The notes under the pieces were generated by a model. It had not been told where the DNA came from, did no database searches, and saw nothing but the letters and a program-made list of their open reading frames with translations. Shown one piece after another: positions 1 through 8,627 of a DNA stretch of 64,000 nt (position 1 is the first letter of the stretch; each line of letters opens with the position of its first letter). The position numbers and the translations under genes are program-made. Source of the DNA: Sinomonas humi (GTDB lineage: Bacteria > Actinomycetota > Actinomycetes > Actinomycetales > Micrococcaceae); assembly GCF_000802235.1 (NCBI RefSeq), contig NZ_JTDL01000087.1, forward strand, positions 42,253-106,252. The letters are read 5' to 3'.

Positions 1-1
1 C

Positions 2-1534
2 GCCCTCGGCGGCTTCGTCACGAGCCAGATCACCCGCCAAGTCCTCGACGATCAATACCGCCTCCGCGCCCTCGGAATTGCGACCACCGTTGCCCAGATG
101 CCGGAGATCGTCTCTGACCTTGAAGCGAAGGACCCCAACCACCAGATCCAGGCCCTCGCCGAACAGGTGAGGCTCCACGCGCAGCCGGACTACGTCGTCG
201 TCACTGACCGGAACGGCGTCCGCTATTCCCATCCGAACCCCTCGCTCATCGGCAAGCGCCTCGAAGAACCGGTCGCGGTCTTGGACGGCCAGACTCACCT
301 CGGAACGGATCCCGGAAGCCTTGGCAATTCCGCGAATGCGAAGGCACCGATCTTCGATTCGCACGGCAACGTCATCGGCGAAGTCTCGGTGGGCATCCTC
401 GAGGCCAACGTGAACACGGCGATCGGTCGCGAAGCCGGGCTCATCGTCGGGTATTCAGCTCTGGTGCTGCTCATCGGAGCCGTCAGTTCGCTCCTGCTCG
501 GCAGGGCGATCAAGCGTGCGACGTTCGGGCTCGAACCGGCGGAGATCGCCTCGCTCCTTCAAGACCGCGAGGCGCTCCTCCACGGGATCAAGGAGGCCAT
601 GATCGGGCTCGACGACAACGATCGCGTCACCGTCATCAACAACGAGGCCCGGCGCCTCCTCCAGCTCGAAGGAAACGCGTTGGGGCAGAAGATCGACGAG
701 CTTCTGCCCGGCGGACGGCTCCGCGACATCCTCACGGGCAGTGAGACTGGCCCCGACCAGGCGGTGCTGACCGATGACGCACTGCTCGTGGCGAACCGGA
801 TGCCTGTGAGCGTGGGCGGCCGGAGCATCGGGGCCGTCGTCACGCTACGCGACCGCACCGAGGTCGAAGGTCTCGTGCGCAACTTGCGCTCGACGGAGGG
901 GCTCATGGAGGCACTGCGCGCTCAAGAGCACGAGTACGCGAACCGGCTGCACGTGGTGAGCGGCCTCCTCGAGCTCGGCGACGTGGATCAGGCGCGCAAC
1001 TTCATCTCAGGCATCGCGGACACCTCGCGCTCTCTCGGCGAGGGCCTGCGTGGCCGCGTCGAACCGCCCGAGCTCGCGGCCCTCATCCTCGCGAAGGTCA
1101 CGGTGGCGGGTGAGCAGGACGTCGAGCTGACAGTGACCGACGATTCGCAGCTCCGCCAACCGTTCCTCGCCACGCAGGACCTCGTCACGATCGTCGGCAA
1201 CCTGCTCGACAACGCGGTCGACGCCGTCGTGGGCCAGCCCGCACCCCGCGAGGTTACCCTCCAGCTCGACGACTCGTCCGGGATCTTCATCTCGGTGACC
1301 GACAACGGCCCCGGCGTCCCCGCCGAGGCGATCGACGCCGTCGTACGCGACGGCTACACCACGAAAGTGCCGCGCCCCGGCATGCGTCGCGGCATTGGGC
1401 TCGCGCTCGTGGCGCGGATCGTGCACCGCGCGGGTGGCACGATTGACGTGTTCGCCGGACCCGGCGGACGCTTCGAGGTATGGGTGCCGGCACCGGCGCC
1501 GACCCATCAGGCGGAAGGAGCTGCGGCTCTATGA
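2..1534 (+). CDS. Sensor histidine kinase, CitA/DcuS family (5' end outside window)
   Basis: The reading frame is open from the window edge, so the N-terminus and first membrane helix are missing. What remains reads as a periplasmic Cache/PAS sensor (YVVVTDRNG, then YSHPNPSLIGKRL, typical of CitA/DcuS), a second membrane helix near LIVGYSALVLLIGAV, a cytoplasmic PAS beginning at the family-typical GLEPAEIA, the phospho-acceptor His in AQEHEYANRLH, and a HATPase domain (NLLDNAVDAV, DNGPGVP, GIGLALV). The family senses extracellular citrate or C4-dicarboxylates and phosphorylates a CitB/DcuR regulator. The stop overlaps the start of the response regulator gene (ATGA), which supports co-expression. 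The ligand cannot be told from this fragment, and no transporter target is next to it inside the window. Confidence 0.93.
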   Translation, partial: ALGGFVTSQITRQVLDDQYRLRALGIATTVAQMPEIVSDLEAKDPNHQIQALAEQVRLHAQPDYVVVTDRNGVRYSHPNPSLIGKRLEEPVAVLDGQTHLGTDPGSLGNSANAKAPIFDSHGNVIGEVSVGILEANVNTAIGREAGLIVGYSALVLLIGAVSSLLLGRAIKRATFGLEPAEIASLLQDREALLHGIKEAMIGLDDNDRVTVINNEARRLLQLEGNALGQKIDELLPGGRLRDILTGSETGPDQAVLTDDALLVANRMPVSVGGRSIGAVVTLRDRTEVEGLVRNLRSTEGLMEALRAQEHEYANRLHVVSGLLELGDVDQARNFISGIADTSRSLGEGLRGRVEPPELAALILAKVTVAGEQDVELTVTDDSQLRQPFLATQDLVTIVGNLLDNAVDAVVGQPAPREVTLQLDDSSGIFISVTDNGPGVPAEAIDAVVRDGYTTKVPRPGMRRGIGLALVARIVHRAGGTIDVFAGPGGRFEVWVPAPAPTHQAEGAAAL

Positions 1535-2202
1535 TCCGGACCCTCGTGGTCGACGACGACTACCGGGTGGCGCGAATCCATGCCGCGCACATCGGGCGGG
1601 TTCAGGGGTACGAATGCGTCGGCGAGGCGCACACGGCCGCGGAGGCGCGCGACGCCGTCGCCCGCCTCGAGCCCGACCTCCTGCTACTCGACGTCTACCT
1701 GCCCGACGAGGACGGGATCGCCCTGCTGCGCTCCCTCCGCGAGACGCACGACGTCGACGCCATCATCATCACCGCCGCCCGCGACGTCGCGACCGTGCGG
1801 GCCGCGATGCGCGGCGGTGCCGTCTACTATCTCGTCAAACCGTTCGGCTTCGACCAGCTCACCGCGCAGCTCGCGGCCTACCGGCGGTGGCGCACCGAGG
1901 CGGAGTCGCGGCTCATTTCGGGCCAGAACGACGTCGATGCGCTCTTCGCGGCGCGGCACGCACCGACGCCGGCACCCACCTCGCGGGGCCTCCCGCCGAC
2001 CATGCAGAAGGTGCTCGACGCCGTTCGCTCGGCTGAGCGGCCACTCGGCGCGCAAGACGTCTCGGAGCTCATCGGGATCTCGCGCCCGACCGCGCAGCGC
2101 TACCTCAGCGAGCTCGAGCGCAAGGGACGGCTCGAGCTCACGCTCGAGTACGGGACCACGGGGCGCCCGGTCAACACGTACGTGGTGCGCCCGGGAGCGT
2201 GA
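1531..2202 (+). CDS. Response regulator, CitB/DcuR/DpiA family
   Basis: A 223-residue two-component regulator. The receiver domain occupies about residues 1-120, with acidic residues VVDDD near position 10, the phospho-accepting Asp in LLLLDVYLPDEDG near residue 54 and the conserved Lys in LVKPFGF. The C-terminal helix-turn-helix (AQDVSELIGISRPTAQRYLSELERKG) is the HTH typical of CitB-type regulators. ATG at 1531 overlaps the kinase stop and has AAGGAG about 10 bases upstream, so I prefer it to an in-frame start 51 bases further up. It probably switches on a carboxylate transporter gene, but no target lies inside the window. Immediately downstream the coding pattern ends and a repeat field begins. 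Confidence 0.93.
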   Translation: MIRTLVVDDDYRVARIHAAHIGRVQGYECVGEAHTAAEARDAVARLEPDLLLLDVYLPDEDGIALLRSLRETHDVDAIIITAARDVATVRAAMRGGAVYYLVKPFGFDQLTAQLAAYRRWRTEAESRLISGQNDVDALFAARHAPTPAPTSRGLPPTMQKVLDAVRSAERPLGAQDVSELIGISRPTAQRYLSELERKGRLELTLEYGTTGRPVNTYVVRPGA

Positions 2203-2249
2203 CGGGGGCCGGGGGCCAGGGGCCAGGGGCGCGGGGCTGCTGGACTGTT

Positions 2250-2424
2250 TCGGGTACGCGAACTCACGCCCCACCCCCTTCCGGGTACACCAACCCACGC
2301 CCCACCCCCTTCCGGGCACACCAACCCACGCCCCACCCCCTTCCGGGCACACCAACTCACGCCCCGCCCCCTTCCGGGTACACCAACCCACGCCCCACCC
2401 CCTTCCGGGTACACCAAGATCGAC
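2250..2424. repeat. 31-bp tandem repeat, about 5.5 copies
   Basis: The motif CCGGGTACACCAACCCACG followed by CCCACCCCCTT recurs at 2250, 2281, 2312, 2343, 2374 and 2405, exactly 31 bases apart. The first copy is diverged (CGGGTACGCGAACTCACG) and the last is cut short. Copies differ at single positions (GGGTAC/GGGCAC, CCAACCCAC/CCAACTCAC). Since 31 is not a multiple of 3 and there are no unique spacers, this is neither a protein repeat nor a CRISPR. It starts about 50 bases after the response regulator stop. Confidence 0.93.
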
Positions 2425-2502
2425 GGAGCCAAGGGCATGCGACAGTCGGGCGCCCGATTGGCGTCCGGCACAGCCACAGCGGCACTGCATGACCGTCCCG
2501 GA

Positions 2503-3520
2503 CCGCCACAACCGTCGCTGAGAGGCATTACCGTTGCTGCGCAGCACCGATCCTGCCTCTAACCGGCGGTCTTGCCGCGAAGCACCGATCATGCCGACAG
2601 ACAGTGACCGTGCGGGCGGACGAACGGTATAGGAAGAAGCCGGTCACGTACCGCCGGAACTGGATGTTGCTGCCAGAACTGTGGCGGCGGCAGAGGGGTC
2701 AGGCGCAAAAGAGGGGGTCGTGAGCGGCGGAAGTGCAGCTTGCCGGCGGAACCAGGTCGCACGCCGTCCCCAACCGCCACAACCGTCGCTAGAAGGCATT
2801 ACCGTTGCTGGCCAGCACCGATCGTGCCTCTAACCGGCGGTCTTGCCGCGAAGCACCGATCATGCCGACAGACAGTGACCATGTGGGCGGACGAACGGAC
2901 AGGTAGAAGCCGGCCACGTACCGCCGGAACTGGATGTTGCCGGCGGAACTGAATCTTGCCGGCGGAAGTGCAGCTTGCCGGCTGAACTGCGGCGGCGGAG
3001 GGGGTCAGCCGCAAAAGAGGGGGTCCTGACCGGCAGAAGTGCAGCTTGCCGGCGGAACCAGGGCGCACGACCGTCCGGGACCGCCACAACCGTCGCTAGA
3101 AGGCATTACCGTTGCTGGGCAGCACCGATCCTGCCTCTAACCGGCGGTCTTGCCGAGAAGCACCGATCATGCCGACAGACAGTGACCGTGCGGGCGGACG
3201 AACGGTACAGGAAGAGGCCTGTCACGTACCGGCGGAACTGGATGTTGCCGGCTGAACTGAATCTTGCCGGCAGAACTGTGGCGGCGGAGGGGTCAGCCGC
3301 AAAAGAGGGGGTCCTGACCGGCAGAAGTGCAGCTTGCCGGCGGAACCAGGGCGCACGACCGTCCCCAACCGCCACAACCGTCGCTGAGAGGCATTACCGT
3401 TGCCGGGCAGCACCGATCGTGCCTCTAACCGGCGGTCTTGCCGCGAAGCACCGATCATGCCGACAGACAGTGACCGTGCGGGCCGACGAACGGTGCAGGT
3501 AGAAGCCGGTCAGGTACCGC
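2503..3520. repeat. Four imperfect long repeat units, about 270-307 bp each
   Basis: The phrase CCGCCACAACCGTCGCT starts at 2503, 2774, 3081 and 3369. Each copy continues through the same blocks: GGCATTACCGTTGC, GCACCGATC, CCTCTAACCGGCGGTCTTG, GATCATGCCGACAGACAGTG, GCGGACGAACGG, a run of GCCGGCGGAACTG-like short motifs, and GCCGCAAAAGAGGGGGTC. Unit length varies because the number of short GCCGGCGGAA motifs differs. Open frames exist in several directions, but all show the low-complexity, frame-independent look of repeats and none has convincing start signals. I regard the stretch as non-coding. Confidence 0.88.
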
Positions 3521-3766
3521 CGGAACTGAGGCTTGCCGGCGGAACTGTGGCGGCGAAGGGGGGCAGCCGCAAAAGAGGGGATCCCGACCGGCGGAACTGA
3601 GGCTTGGCGGCGGAACTGTGGCGGCGAAGGGGGTCAGCCGCAAAAGAGGGGGTCCCGACCGGCGGAACTCAGGCTTGGCGGCGGAACTGCGGCGGCAGAG
3701 GGGGTCAGCCGCAAAGGAGGGGATCCCGACCGGCGGACGTGAGGCTTCGCGGCGGAGTTGAGGTGA
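3521..3766. repeat. 71-bp tandem repeat, about 3.4 copies
   Basis: CGGAACTGAGGCTTG recurs at 3521 and 3592 (and slightly changed at 3663 and 3734), exactly 71 bases apart. Each unit contains GGCGGAACTG, a GGCGGCGAAGGGGGTCAGC block and GCCGCAAAAGAGGGG. The last block is also found in the long units upstream, so this family looks like an amplified piece of the end of the long unit. After about 3766 the sequence is unique but still has no gene until 3875. Confidence 0.9.
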
Positions 3767-3874
3767 AACGGCGGCGGCGAGCCAACCGGCGGGTCAGAAG
3801 CGAGGGTTCCCAAGGCCAAGCAGGGTCCCCCGCGCCCAGCAGACGCCCAAGCCCGGCCCTCACCGAGCCCCGTC

Positions 3875-4474
3875 TCACCAGGTGCGGCGGCTCGCCGAGC
3901 GAAGTATCTGCCTCCGGTTCCTCACAGCCGCGTGCGTCCGCCCGATCTTGGCCGCGATCTCGGCGAGCGAGAGGTCCGCGTTGAGCACGAGGTCCTCCTC
4001 CTCTGGCGACCAGGGCGCGCGGTGGCGTTCGTCGTCGGCCGTTGCACGGTTCCGCCTCCGGGGCCGCGCTTCATCCAGTTCCTCCCCACCGTTCTCGGCC
4101 CACCACGCGTCACCGGGCGGGAGCACCCAGGTAGGGCCGAGCGTCGTGGCGAGCGCGTCCTGCTCGAGTTCGGGGAGCCGCCCCGCCTGTTCCCGCCGTC
4201 GCTGGCGGAGGAGCCACACACCGAGGGACCGCTCGGCAGGAGTGATGATCCCGCCGGTCTGCGGAAGGCGGCCATTGGCGGATTTGAACTCGGCGACGGC
4301 GGAGAGGCGCCGCTGGAACTCGGGGCGAAGTACGACGGCGGAACCGCGCACCCGCGCTGGCGGCGTCACTGAGGAACCTGGCTCCGAAAGCTCCACCGCC
4401 GCCGCTTCAGGCACGCCAGCGAGCTCGCGCAATTGCATCGCGAGTTCACGCAAGACGTGGGGTTCCAGAGTCAT
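3875..4474 (-). CDS. Hypothetical protein with helicase-associated-like and SANT/Myb-like segments
   Basis: A 199-residue protein of unknown function. The middle (FKSANGRLPQTGG, LGVWLLRQRRREQAGRLPELE) resembles the helicase-associated repeat seen in actinobacterial proteins. The C-terminal part (WSPEEEDLVLNADLSLAEIA, then KIGRTHAAVRNRR) reads as a SANT/Myb or GcrA-like helix-turn-helix that could bind DNA. I start it at ATG 4474 because the frame further upstream runs through a strong minus-strand terminator hairpin (4501-4533). It follows an MFS transporter gene on the same strand but is separated by that terminator, so it is probably its own unit. The function is unknown; the family hints are by eye and weak. 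Confidence 0.7.
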   Translation of the reverse strand: MTLEPHVLRELAMQLRELAGVPEAAAVELSEPGSSVTPPARVRGSAVVLRPEFQRRLSAVAEFKSANGRLPQTGGIITPAERSLGVWLLRQRRREQAGRLPELEQDALATTLGPTWVLPPGDAWWAENGGEELDEARPRRRNRATADDERHRAPWSPEEEDLVLNADLSLAEIAAKIGRTHAAVRNRRQILRSASRRTW

Positions 4475-4500
4475 CCCTTCGAGATTAGCCCCCTCACGAA

Positions 4501-4533
4501 CAAAAAAGGGGCCCAGTTGGTGCCGGGCCCCTT
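4501..4533 (-). terminator. Rho-independent terminator of the 4547-5968 MFS gene
   Basis: On the minus strand AAGGGGCCC and GGGCCCCTT form a perfect 9-bp stem around a 10-base loop. It is followed by a T run (six A on the plus strand at 4502-4507). It sits 14 bases after the MFS stop codon. Confidence 0.9.
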
Positions 4534-4546
4534 CATTGTTCGCCAT

Positions 4547-5968
4547 CTACCCTTCCGATGGACCGCCTTCGACGGCTTCGCGGACGACGCCGCGTGCCGG
4601 GATCGGTTCGATCCTCCCCATGAGGAGGACGTACGAGGCGAGCCCGCCGATAAGCGCGATGCCGCCAATGATGAACGCGTAGAAGAAGTGCCCGGTCGCG
4701 TCAACGACGAAGCCGGTCACGATCGGAGCCGCGACCCCCGCGAGGAGGTTCACGCAGTTCACGATCGCCGCGAGCGAGCCGGCGCTGCCCTCGGGGGCGA
4801 TGAGCGCAGGGAGGGAATTGCTGGTGACGTATACGAGGGCGATCCCGGCGCTGCCGATCGCGATCCAGATGATGGCAACGACCGGGGTGTTGCTGAAGGC
4901 CGCGCCGACCGTGAACAGGGCCACGATCATGCCCGCCACGAGAATCCCCTTGCGCACCTTGTCCGGGTTTGCACCCCGGCCGATGACGCGGTCAACCCAC
5001 CAACCGCCGATAGTCATCTCCGAGACGAACATGGCGAAGGCCGGAACCGCGGCGTAGATGCCACTCTGGAGCACGCTCTGGTTCATGCTCGTCTGCATGT
5101 AGCCGGGAAGCCAGGTAAGCAGCATCCACAGCACGTAGCCGGCGCCCGCGAGTCCGAGCGAGAGCCCCCAGACCTTGCGCTGGCGGAGGAGGTAGCCAAC
5201 CGTGGCCCAATCGCTGGACGGGCGGATCTCTTCGCTCGAGGCGCCGCCATCGACGATGTAGCCGTACTCCTCCTGCGACATCCGCCCCTTCGCGAGGCGT
5301 GCCTTCGGGCCCGTATACCGCCAGAGGAACGCGACGAGGAAGACGACGGAGAGGGCGGCTTGGAGCCAGAACGCCTCGCGCCAGCCCCACGTCGCAACGG
5401 TGAACGCGATGAGGGGCAGCCCGATGACGTTGGCGAGGCGAGTCCCGCTGTCGAAGATTGCGGTGCAGAGGCCGCGCTCATGCCGGGGGAACCATTGGCC
5501 GGTGGCCTTCATCGCGCCGGGGAATGCCGGTGCCTCGGCGACGCCGAGCAGGATTCGTGCGACGACGATGATCCACGCGCCGGAGGCAAGGGCCGTGAGC
5601 ACCGAGGCGATCGTCCACAGAATCGCGCTCCCGCCCCAGATCTTCTTGACGCCGAAGCGATCGAGGAGCATTCCGGACGGGATCTGCATGATCGCGTAGG
5701 ACCACAGGAACGCTGAAGAAAGGATGCCGAATTCGGTGGCCGTGAGCCCGAAGTCCTCGGTCAGGGGCTTCTGGGTGACCGAGATGGAGAGCCGATCGAC
5801 GTAGTTGATGAGGATCCCAAAGCCCATGAGCAGGGCAATGCTCCAGCGTGCTTTGCCCCGCGGCCGGGCAATAGCCCCAGCCGGGACCTTGGCGGCAGTC
5901 TGGACTTGGGGTTGAGAGTGGTGCTTCCTGCCCTCGTGAGGGGACTTCTTGGAAAGCTGAGACGACAC
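4547..5968 (-). CDS. MFS transporter, anion:cation symporter type (sugar-acid uptake)
   Basis: A 473-residue membrane protein with a hydrophilic N-terminal tail of about 40 residues and roughly 12 hydrophobic segments. Motifs INYVDRLSISV in helix 1, IPSGMLLDRFGVKKIWG in the helix 2-3 loop and PAFPGAMKATGQWFPRHERG are hallmarks of the ACS family (ExuT, GarP, DgoT), which import hexuronates, glucarate or galactonate with protons. It is transcribed away from a lacI-manD-mannonate oxidoreductase operon, so a hexuronate, mannonate or related aldonate is the likely substrate. That substrate is inferred from context. The upstream region carries a GGAATCA/TGATTCC inverted repeat 23 bases before the start codon. 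Confidence 0.9.
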   Translation of the reverse strand: MSSQLSKKSPHEGRKHHSQPQVQTAAKVPAGAIARPRGKARWSIALLMGFGILINYVDRLSISVTQKPLTEDFGLTATEFGILSSAFLWSYAIMQIPSGMLLDRFGVKKIWGGSAILWTIASVLTALASGAWIIVVARILLGVAEAPAFPGAMKATGQWFPRHERGLCTAIFDSGTRLANVIGLPLIAFTVATWGWREAFWLQAALSVVFLVAFLWRYTGPKARLAKGRMSQEEYGYIVDGGASSEEIRPSSDWATVGYLLRQRKVWGLSLGLAGAGYVLWMLLTWLPGYMQTSMNQSVLQSGIYAAVPAFAMFVSEMTIGGWWVDRVIGRGANPDKVRKGILVAGMIVALFTVGAAFSNTPVVAIIWIAIGSAGIALVYVTSNSLPALIAPEGSAGSLAAIVNCVNLLAGVAAPIVTGFVVDATGHFFYAFIIGGIALIGGLASYVLLMGRIEPIPARGVVREAVEGGPSEG

Positions 5969-6400
5969 AGCTAGCTCCTAAGGCTTTGCGGGAATCAGTT
6001 GCAGAAACGAGTGATTCCTGAGCCCAGGGCTTGTGGCCACAACCCCGCCCGATGGCCGCGTGCGGCCTTCGGAATCGGGGCCACACGGGCGATCAGGAGA
6101 CGAGAGCGCCGGCTACGCTGCCGGCTCTCGCAGCGCGCCGAACTCGCTTTCAGCGCGCTGATTGGGGTGGGGGTCACGGGGTTGCCATTCTCGTGGGAAA
6201 GAGGAGTTCGTTGTGAACTGCCTCACGCTGTATGGACGATTCCAGCGTAGACAGCACAGGAGCGATTCCACAAGAGGAAATCCAATTTCCACATAGCGAG
6301 AGGAATCGGACCCGTTCCAACATCCGAGCTCCGATGAAAGCCATCTGATAATCTTGCACAAACCTTGCCAAACCGACCGTCGGGAACCGAAGGAGGCCCC
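5969..6400. promoter_or_regulatory. Divergent control region with six GGAATC(A/G) motifs
   Basis: This 432-bp intergenic stretch separates the MFS transporter from lacI-manD. It holds an inverted repeat GGAATCA...TGATTCC at 5991-6018. Single copies of the same hexamer lie at 6071, 6239 (complement), 6265 (complement) and 6302. It also contains a GC-rich hairpin at 6102-6129 and GGAAAT-CCA-ATTTCC at 6277-6291. I see no gene here. The adjacent LacI protein is the obvious candidate to bind in this region, but the GGAATC motif is not a classical LacI operator. Confidence 0.6.
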
Positions 6401-7390
6401 ATGCCCGCGACCCTCACCGATGTCGCCAAGCGCGCGGGCGTCTCCCTCGCCACCGCTTCGAGGGCCTTCAGCGAGCCGGCCAGGCTCGCGGCCGCGACGC
6501 GCGAAAGGGTCACCGCCGCGGCCGAGGAACTCGGCTACGAAGCCCCGGGCCAGAGCGGCCCTCGCTCGATTGGCGTCGTCGTCCCCGACGTCGCGAACGC
6601 TGTCTTCGCTGCCCTCATCAAGGCGATCCAAGAGCGCGCGTGGCCCGGGCGGCACCCCATGCTCCTCGCCGACACGGCCGAGTCCGCCGACCGCGAGCGC
6701 GAACAGGTGGCCGCGCTTGCCGCGGTGGCGGACGGCGTCGTCCTCTGCTCGCCTCGCCTGCCTGCCGACGAACTCCGCCGCCTCGCCGGGGCGGTGCCTG
6801 CCGTCGTCGTCAATGGCGAAGCCGAGCGCGCGCCGAGCGTCCTCCTCGACGCGGGCGACGGCCTCCGTCAGGCCGTCGAGCACCTTTTCGCGCTCGGTCA
6901 CCGCAAGCTCGCCTACGTGCCCGGGCCGCCAACGTCGTGGGCCGACGCCCAGCGCCTCGAGGCGGTGACGCGGCTGTGTGCGGAGTGGGAGATCAGCCTT
7001 GTCGCGGTGGGTCACCAGAACGCGACGGTCGACGGCGGGTTGGCGGCTGCGGCGTCGGTCGTCGCGAGCGGCGCCACGGCGGCCATCGCGTACAACGACC
7101 TCGTGGCGATCGGCCTGCTCGCGGGGGCGCGGCAGCTCGGCAGGCATTGCCCGGAGGATCTCAGCGTGGTCGGGATCGACGACCTCGACGTCGCGGCGGC
7201 CGCCGAGCCAGGGCTGACGTCGGTGCGGATCCCGATCGAGCGCGGCGGCGCCCTCGCACTCGATCTCCTCCTCGAGCAGCTCGCCGGCAAGCCGCGCCCG
7301 GCCGGATCCGTGCGCCTCGGATCCCAGCTCATCGTCCGCGGCTCCACATCCGTCCCTCCAAGCGCCCCCGTCCCCCCCAAGAAGAAGTGA
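6401..7390 (+). CDS. LacI-family transcriptional regulator of the sugar-acid locus
   Basis: A 329-residue regulator. Residues 1-50 form the LacI HTH and hinge ([20 protein letters not shown]). The rest is a periplasmic-binding-protein-like effector domain ([40 protein letters not shown]). ATG 6401 has AAGGAGG seven bases upstream, which decides the start over an earlier in-frame codon. It lies first in a plus-strand operon with manD and the oxidoreductase, and divergent from the MFS importer, so it probably represses both in the absence of a sugar acid. The C-terminus ends in PKKK and the DNA encoding it is duplicated just before the next gene. Confidence 0.92.
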   Translation: MPATLTDVAKRAGVSLATASRAFSEPARLAAATRERVTAAAEELGYEAPGQSGPRSIGVVVPDVANAVFAALIKAIQERAWPGRHPMLLADTAESADREREQVAALAAVADGVVLCSPRLPADELRRLAGAVPAVVVNGEAERAPSVLLDAGDGLRQAVEHLFALGHRKLAYVPGPPTSWADAQRLEAVTRLCAEWEISLVAVGHQNATVDGGLAAAASVVASGATAAIAYNDLVAIGLLAGARQLGRHCPEDLSVVGIDDLDVAAAAEPGLTSVRIPIERGGALALDLLLEQLAGKPRPAGSVRLGSQLIVRGSTSVPPSAPVPPKKK

Positions 7391-7408
7391 GCCCGAAGAA
7401 GAAGTGAG
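7376..7408 (+). repeat. Short direct duplication at the lacI-manD junction
   Basis: CCCAAGAAGAAGTGAG (7376-7391) and CCCGAAGAAGAAGTGAG (7392-7408) are adjacent near-copies. The first carries the lacI stop codon. The second supplies the purine-rich stretch and the alternative GTG just before the manD start. Confidence 0.85.
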
Positions 7409-7409
7409 A

Positions 7410-8627
7410 ATGACCCGCCTTATTGCCTCCGTCGACGTCCTCATCACGAGCCCGTCGCGCAACTTCGTCACGCTCAAGATCACGACCGAGGACGGGATCG
7501 TCGGCTGGGGTGACGCGACGCTCAACGGCCGCGAGCTCGCGGTCGCCGCCTACCTCCGCGACCACCTCGCGCCGGCGCTCATCGGCCGGGACGCGGACCG
7601 CATCGAGGACACGTGGCAGTTCCTCTACCGCGGCGCGTACTGGCGCCGCGGACCCGTCACGATGGCGGCGATCGGCGCCGTCGACCTTGCCCTGTGGGAC
7701 ATCAAGGGCAAGGCCCTCGGCGTTCCCGTCTACCAGCTCCTCGGCGGGGCCGCGCGGGACAAGGTCCTCACCTACACTCACGCGACGGGCTGGGACCTCC
7801 CGGAGCTCCTGGACTCCATCGAACGACGGCGCGAGCAGGGCTTCCGCGCGGTCCGCGCCCAGTCGGGCGTGCCGGGGCTGGACAAGGTCTACGGCGTCAC
7901 GAAGGGCGCAGCGAGCTACGAGCCGGCGGGCCGGGGCGGCGGCCCGGCCGAGGAGGTTTGGGACACCTCCGCCTATCTGAGGCACGCGCCGAAGGTGCTC
8001 CACGCCGTGCGCGAGCACGTCGGCCCCGAGCTCAAGCTCCTCCACGACGTGCATCACCGCCTCACCCCCACGGAGGCCGGCCGGCTCGCGCGCTCGCTCG
8101 AGGACGTGGACCTGTTCTGGCTCGAGGACGTCATGCCCGCGGAGAACCAGAAGCTCCTGCGCGCGGTGCGCGACCAGACCACGGTCCCACTCGCGATCGG
8201 CGAGGTGTTCAACACGATCTGGGACTGCGAGCAGCTCCTGAGCGAGCGGCTCATCGACTACATCCGCACCGCCGTCGTGCACGCGGGCGGCATCTCGCAC
8301 GTGAGGAAGATCCTCGCCCTCGCCGAGGTCTACCAGGTCAAGGGCGCCCCGCACGGGCCGTCGGACGTCTCCCCCGTCAACCTCTCGGCGTCACTTCATG
8401 TGGGCCTCGCGACGACCAACTTCGGCATCCAGGAGTACATGGGCTACGACCCGCTCGTCTCCGAGGTCTTCCGCAGCAGCTTCACCTTCGAGGACGGCTA
8501 CCTGCACCCCGGCGACGAGCCCGGACTCGGCGTCGAGATCGACGAAGAGGCCGCCGCACGCTTCCCCTACTCCCCCGCCTTCCTTCCGATCGCGCGGGAC
8601 CTCGACGGCACCATGAAGGACTGGTGA
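7410..8627 (+). CDS. manD: D-mannonate dehydratase, enolase superfamily (ManD/RspA)
   Basis: This enzyme dehydrates D-mannonate to 2-keto-3-deoxygluconate in hexuronate breakdown. The 405-residue length and the GTMKDW C-terminus match the ManD family. The N-terminal capping domain ([24 protein letters not shown]) is followed by a TIM barrel. Visible motifs are [11 protein letters not shown] (metal/active-site region), [13 protein letters not shown] and LAIGEVFN (metal-binding Glu residues) and [14 protein letters not shown] 7410 is preferred; GTG 7404 two codons earlier is possible. Some ManD members act poorly on mannonate or prefer gluconate, so the substrate rests on the neighbouring oxidoreductase, with which it shares a stop/start overlap. 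Confidence 0.9.
   Translation: MTRLIASVDVLITSPSRNFVTLKITTEDGIVGWGDATLNGRELAVAAYLRDHLAPALIGRDADRIEDTWQFLYRGAYWRRGPVTMAAIGAVDLALWDIKGKALGVPVYQLLGGAARDKVLTYTHATGWDLPELLDSIERRREQGFRAVRAQSGVPGLDKVYGVTKGAASYEPAGRGGGPAEEVWDTSAYLRHAPKVLHAVREHVGPELKLLHDVHHRLTPTEAGRLARSLEDVDLFWLEDVMPAENQKLLRAVRDQTTVPLAIGEVFNTIWDCEQLLSERLIDYIRTAVVHAGGISHVRKILALAEVYQVKGAPHGPSDVSPVNLSASLHVGLATTNFGIQEYMGYDPLVSEVFRSSFTFEDGYLHPGDEPGLGVEIDEEAAARFPYSPAFLPIARDLDGTMKDW

Noticed and set aside
2250..2424. 31-bp direct repeats as a possible CRISPR array
   Set aside because: The copies are directly adjacent with no unique spacers, and there are no cas genes nearby.
2589..3819. Several open frames of 60-175 codons inside the repeat field on both strands
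   Set aside because: They repeat the same peptide fragments in different frames, follow the DNA repeats and lack ribosome-binding sites.
4474..4546. Longer N-terminus for the hypothetical protein at 3875
   Set aside because: It would translate through the terminator hairpin of the MFS gene; ATG 4474 is a better start.
4433..5716. Long plus-strand open frame antisense to the MFS transporter gene
   Set aside because: It mirrors the third-position GC of the transporter gene, has no family features and runs through the terminator hairpin.
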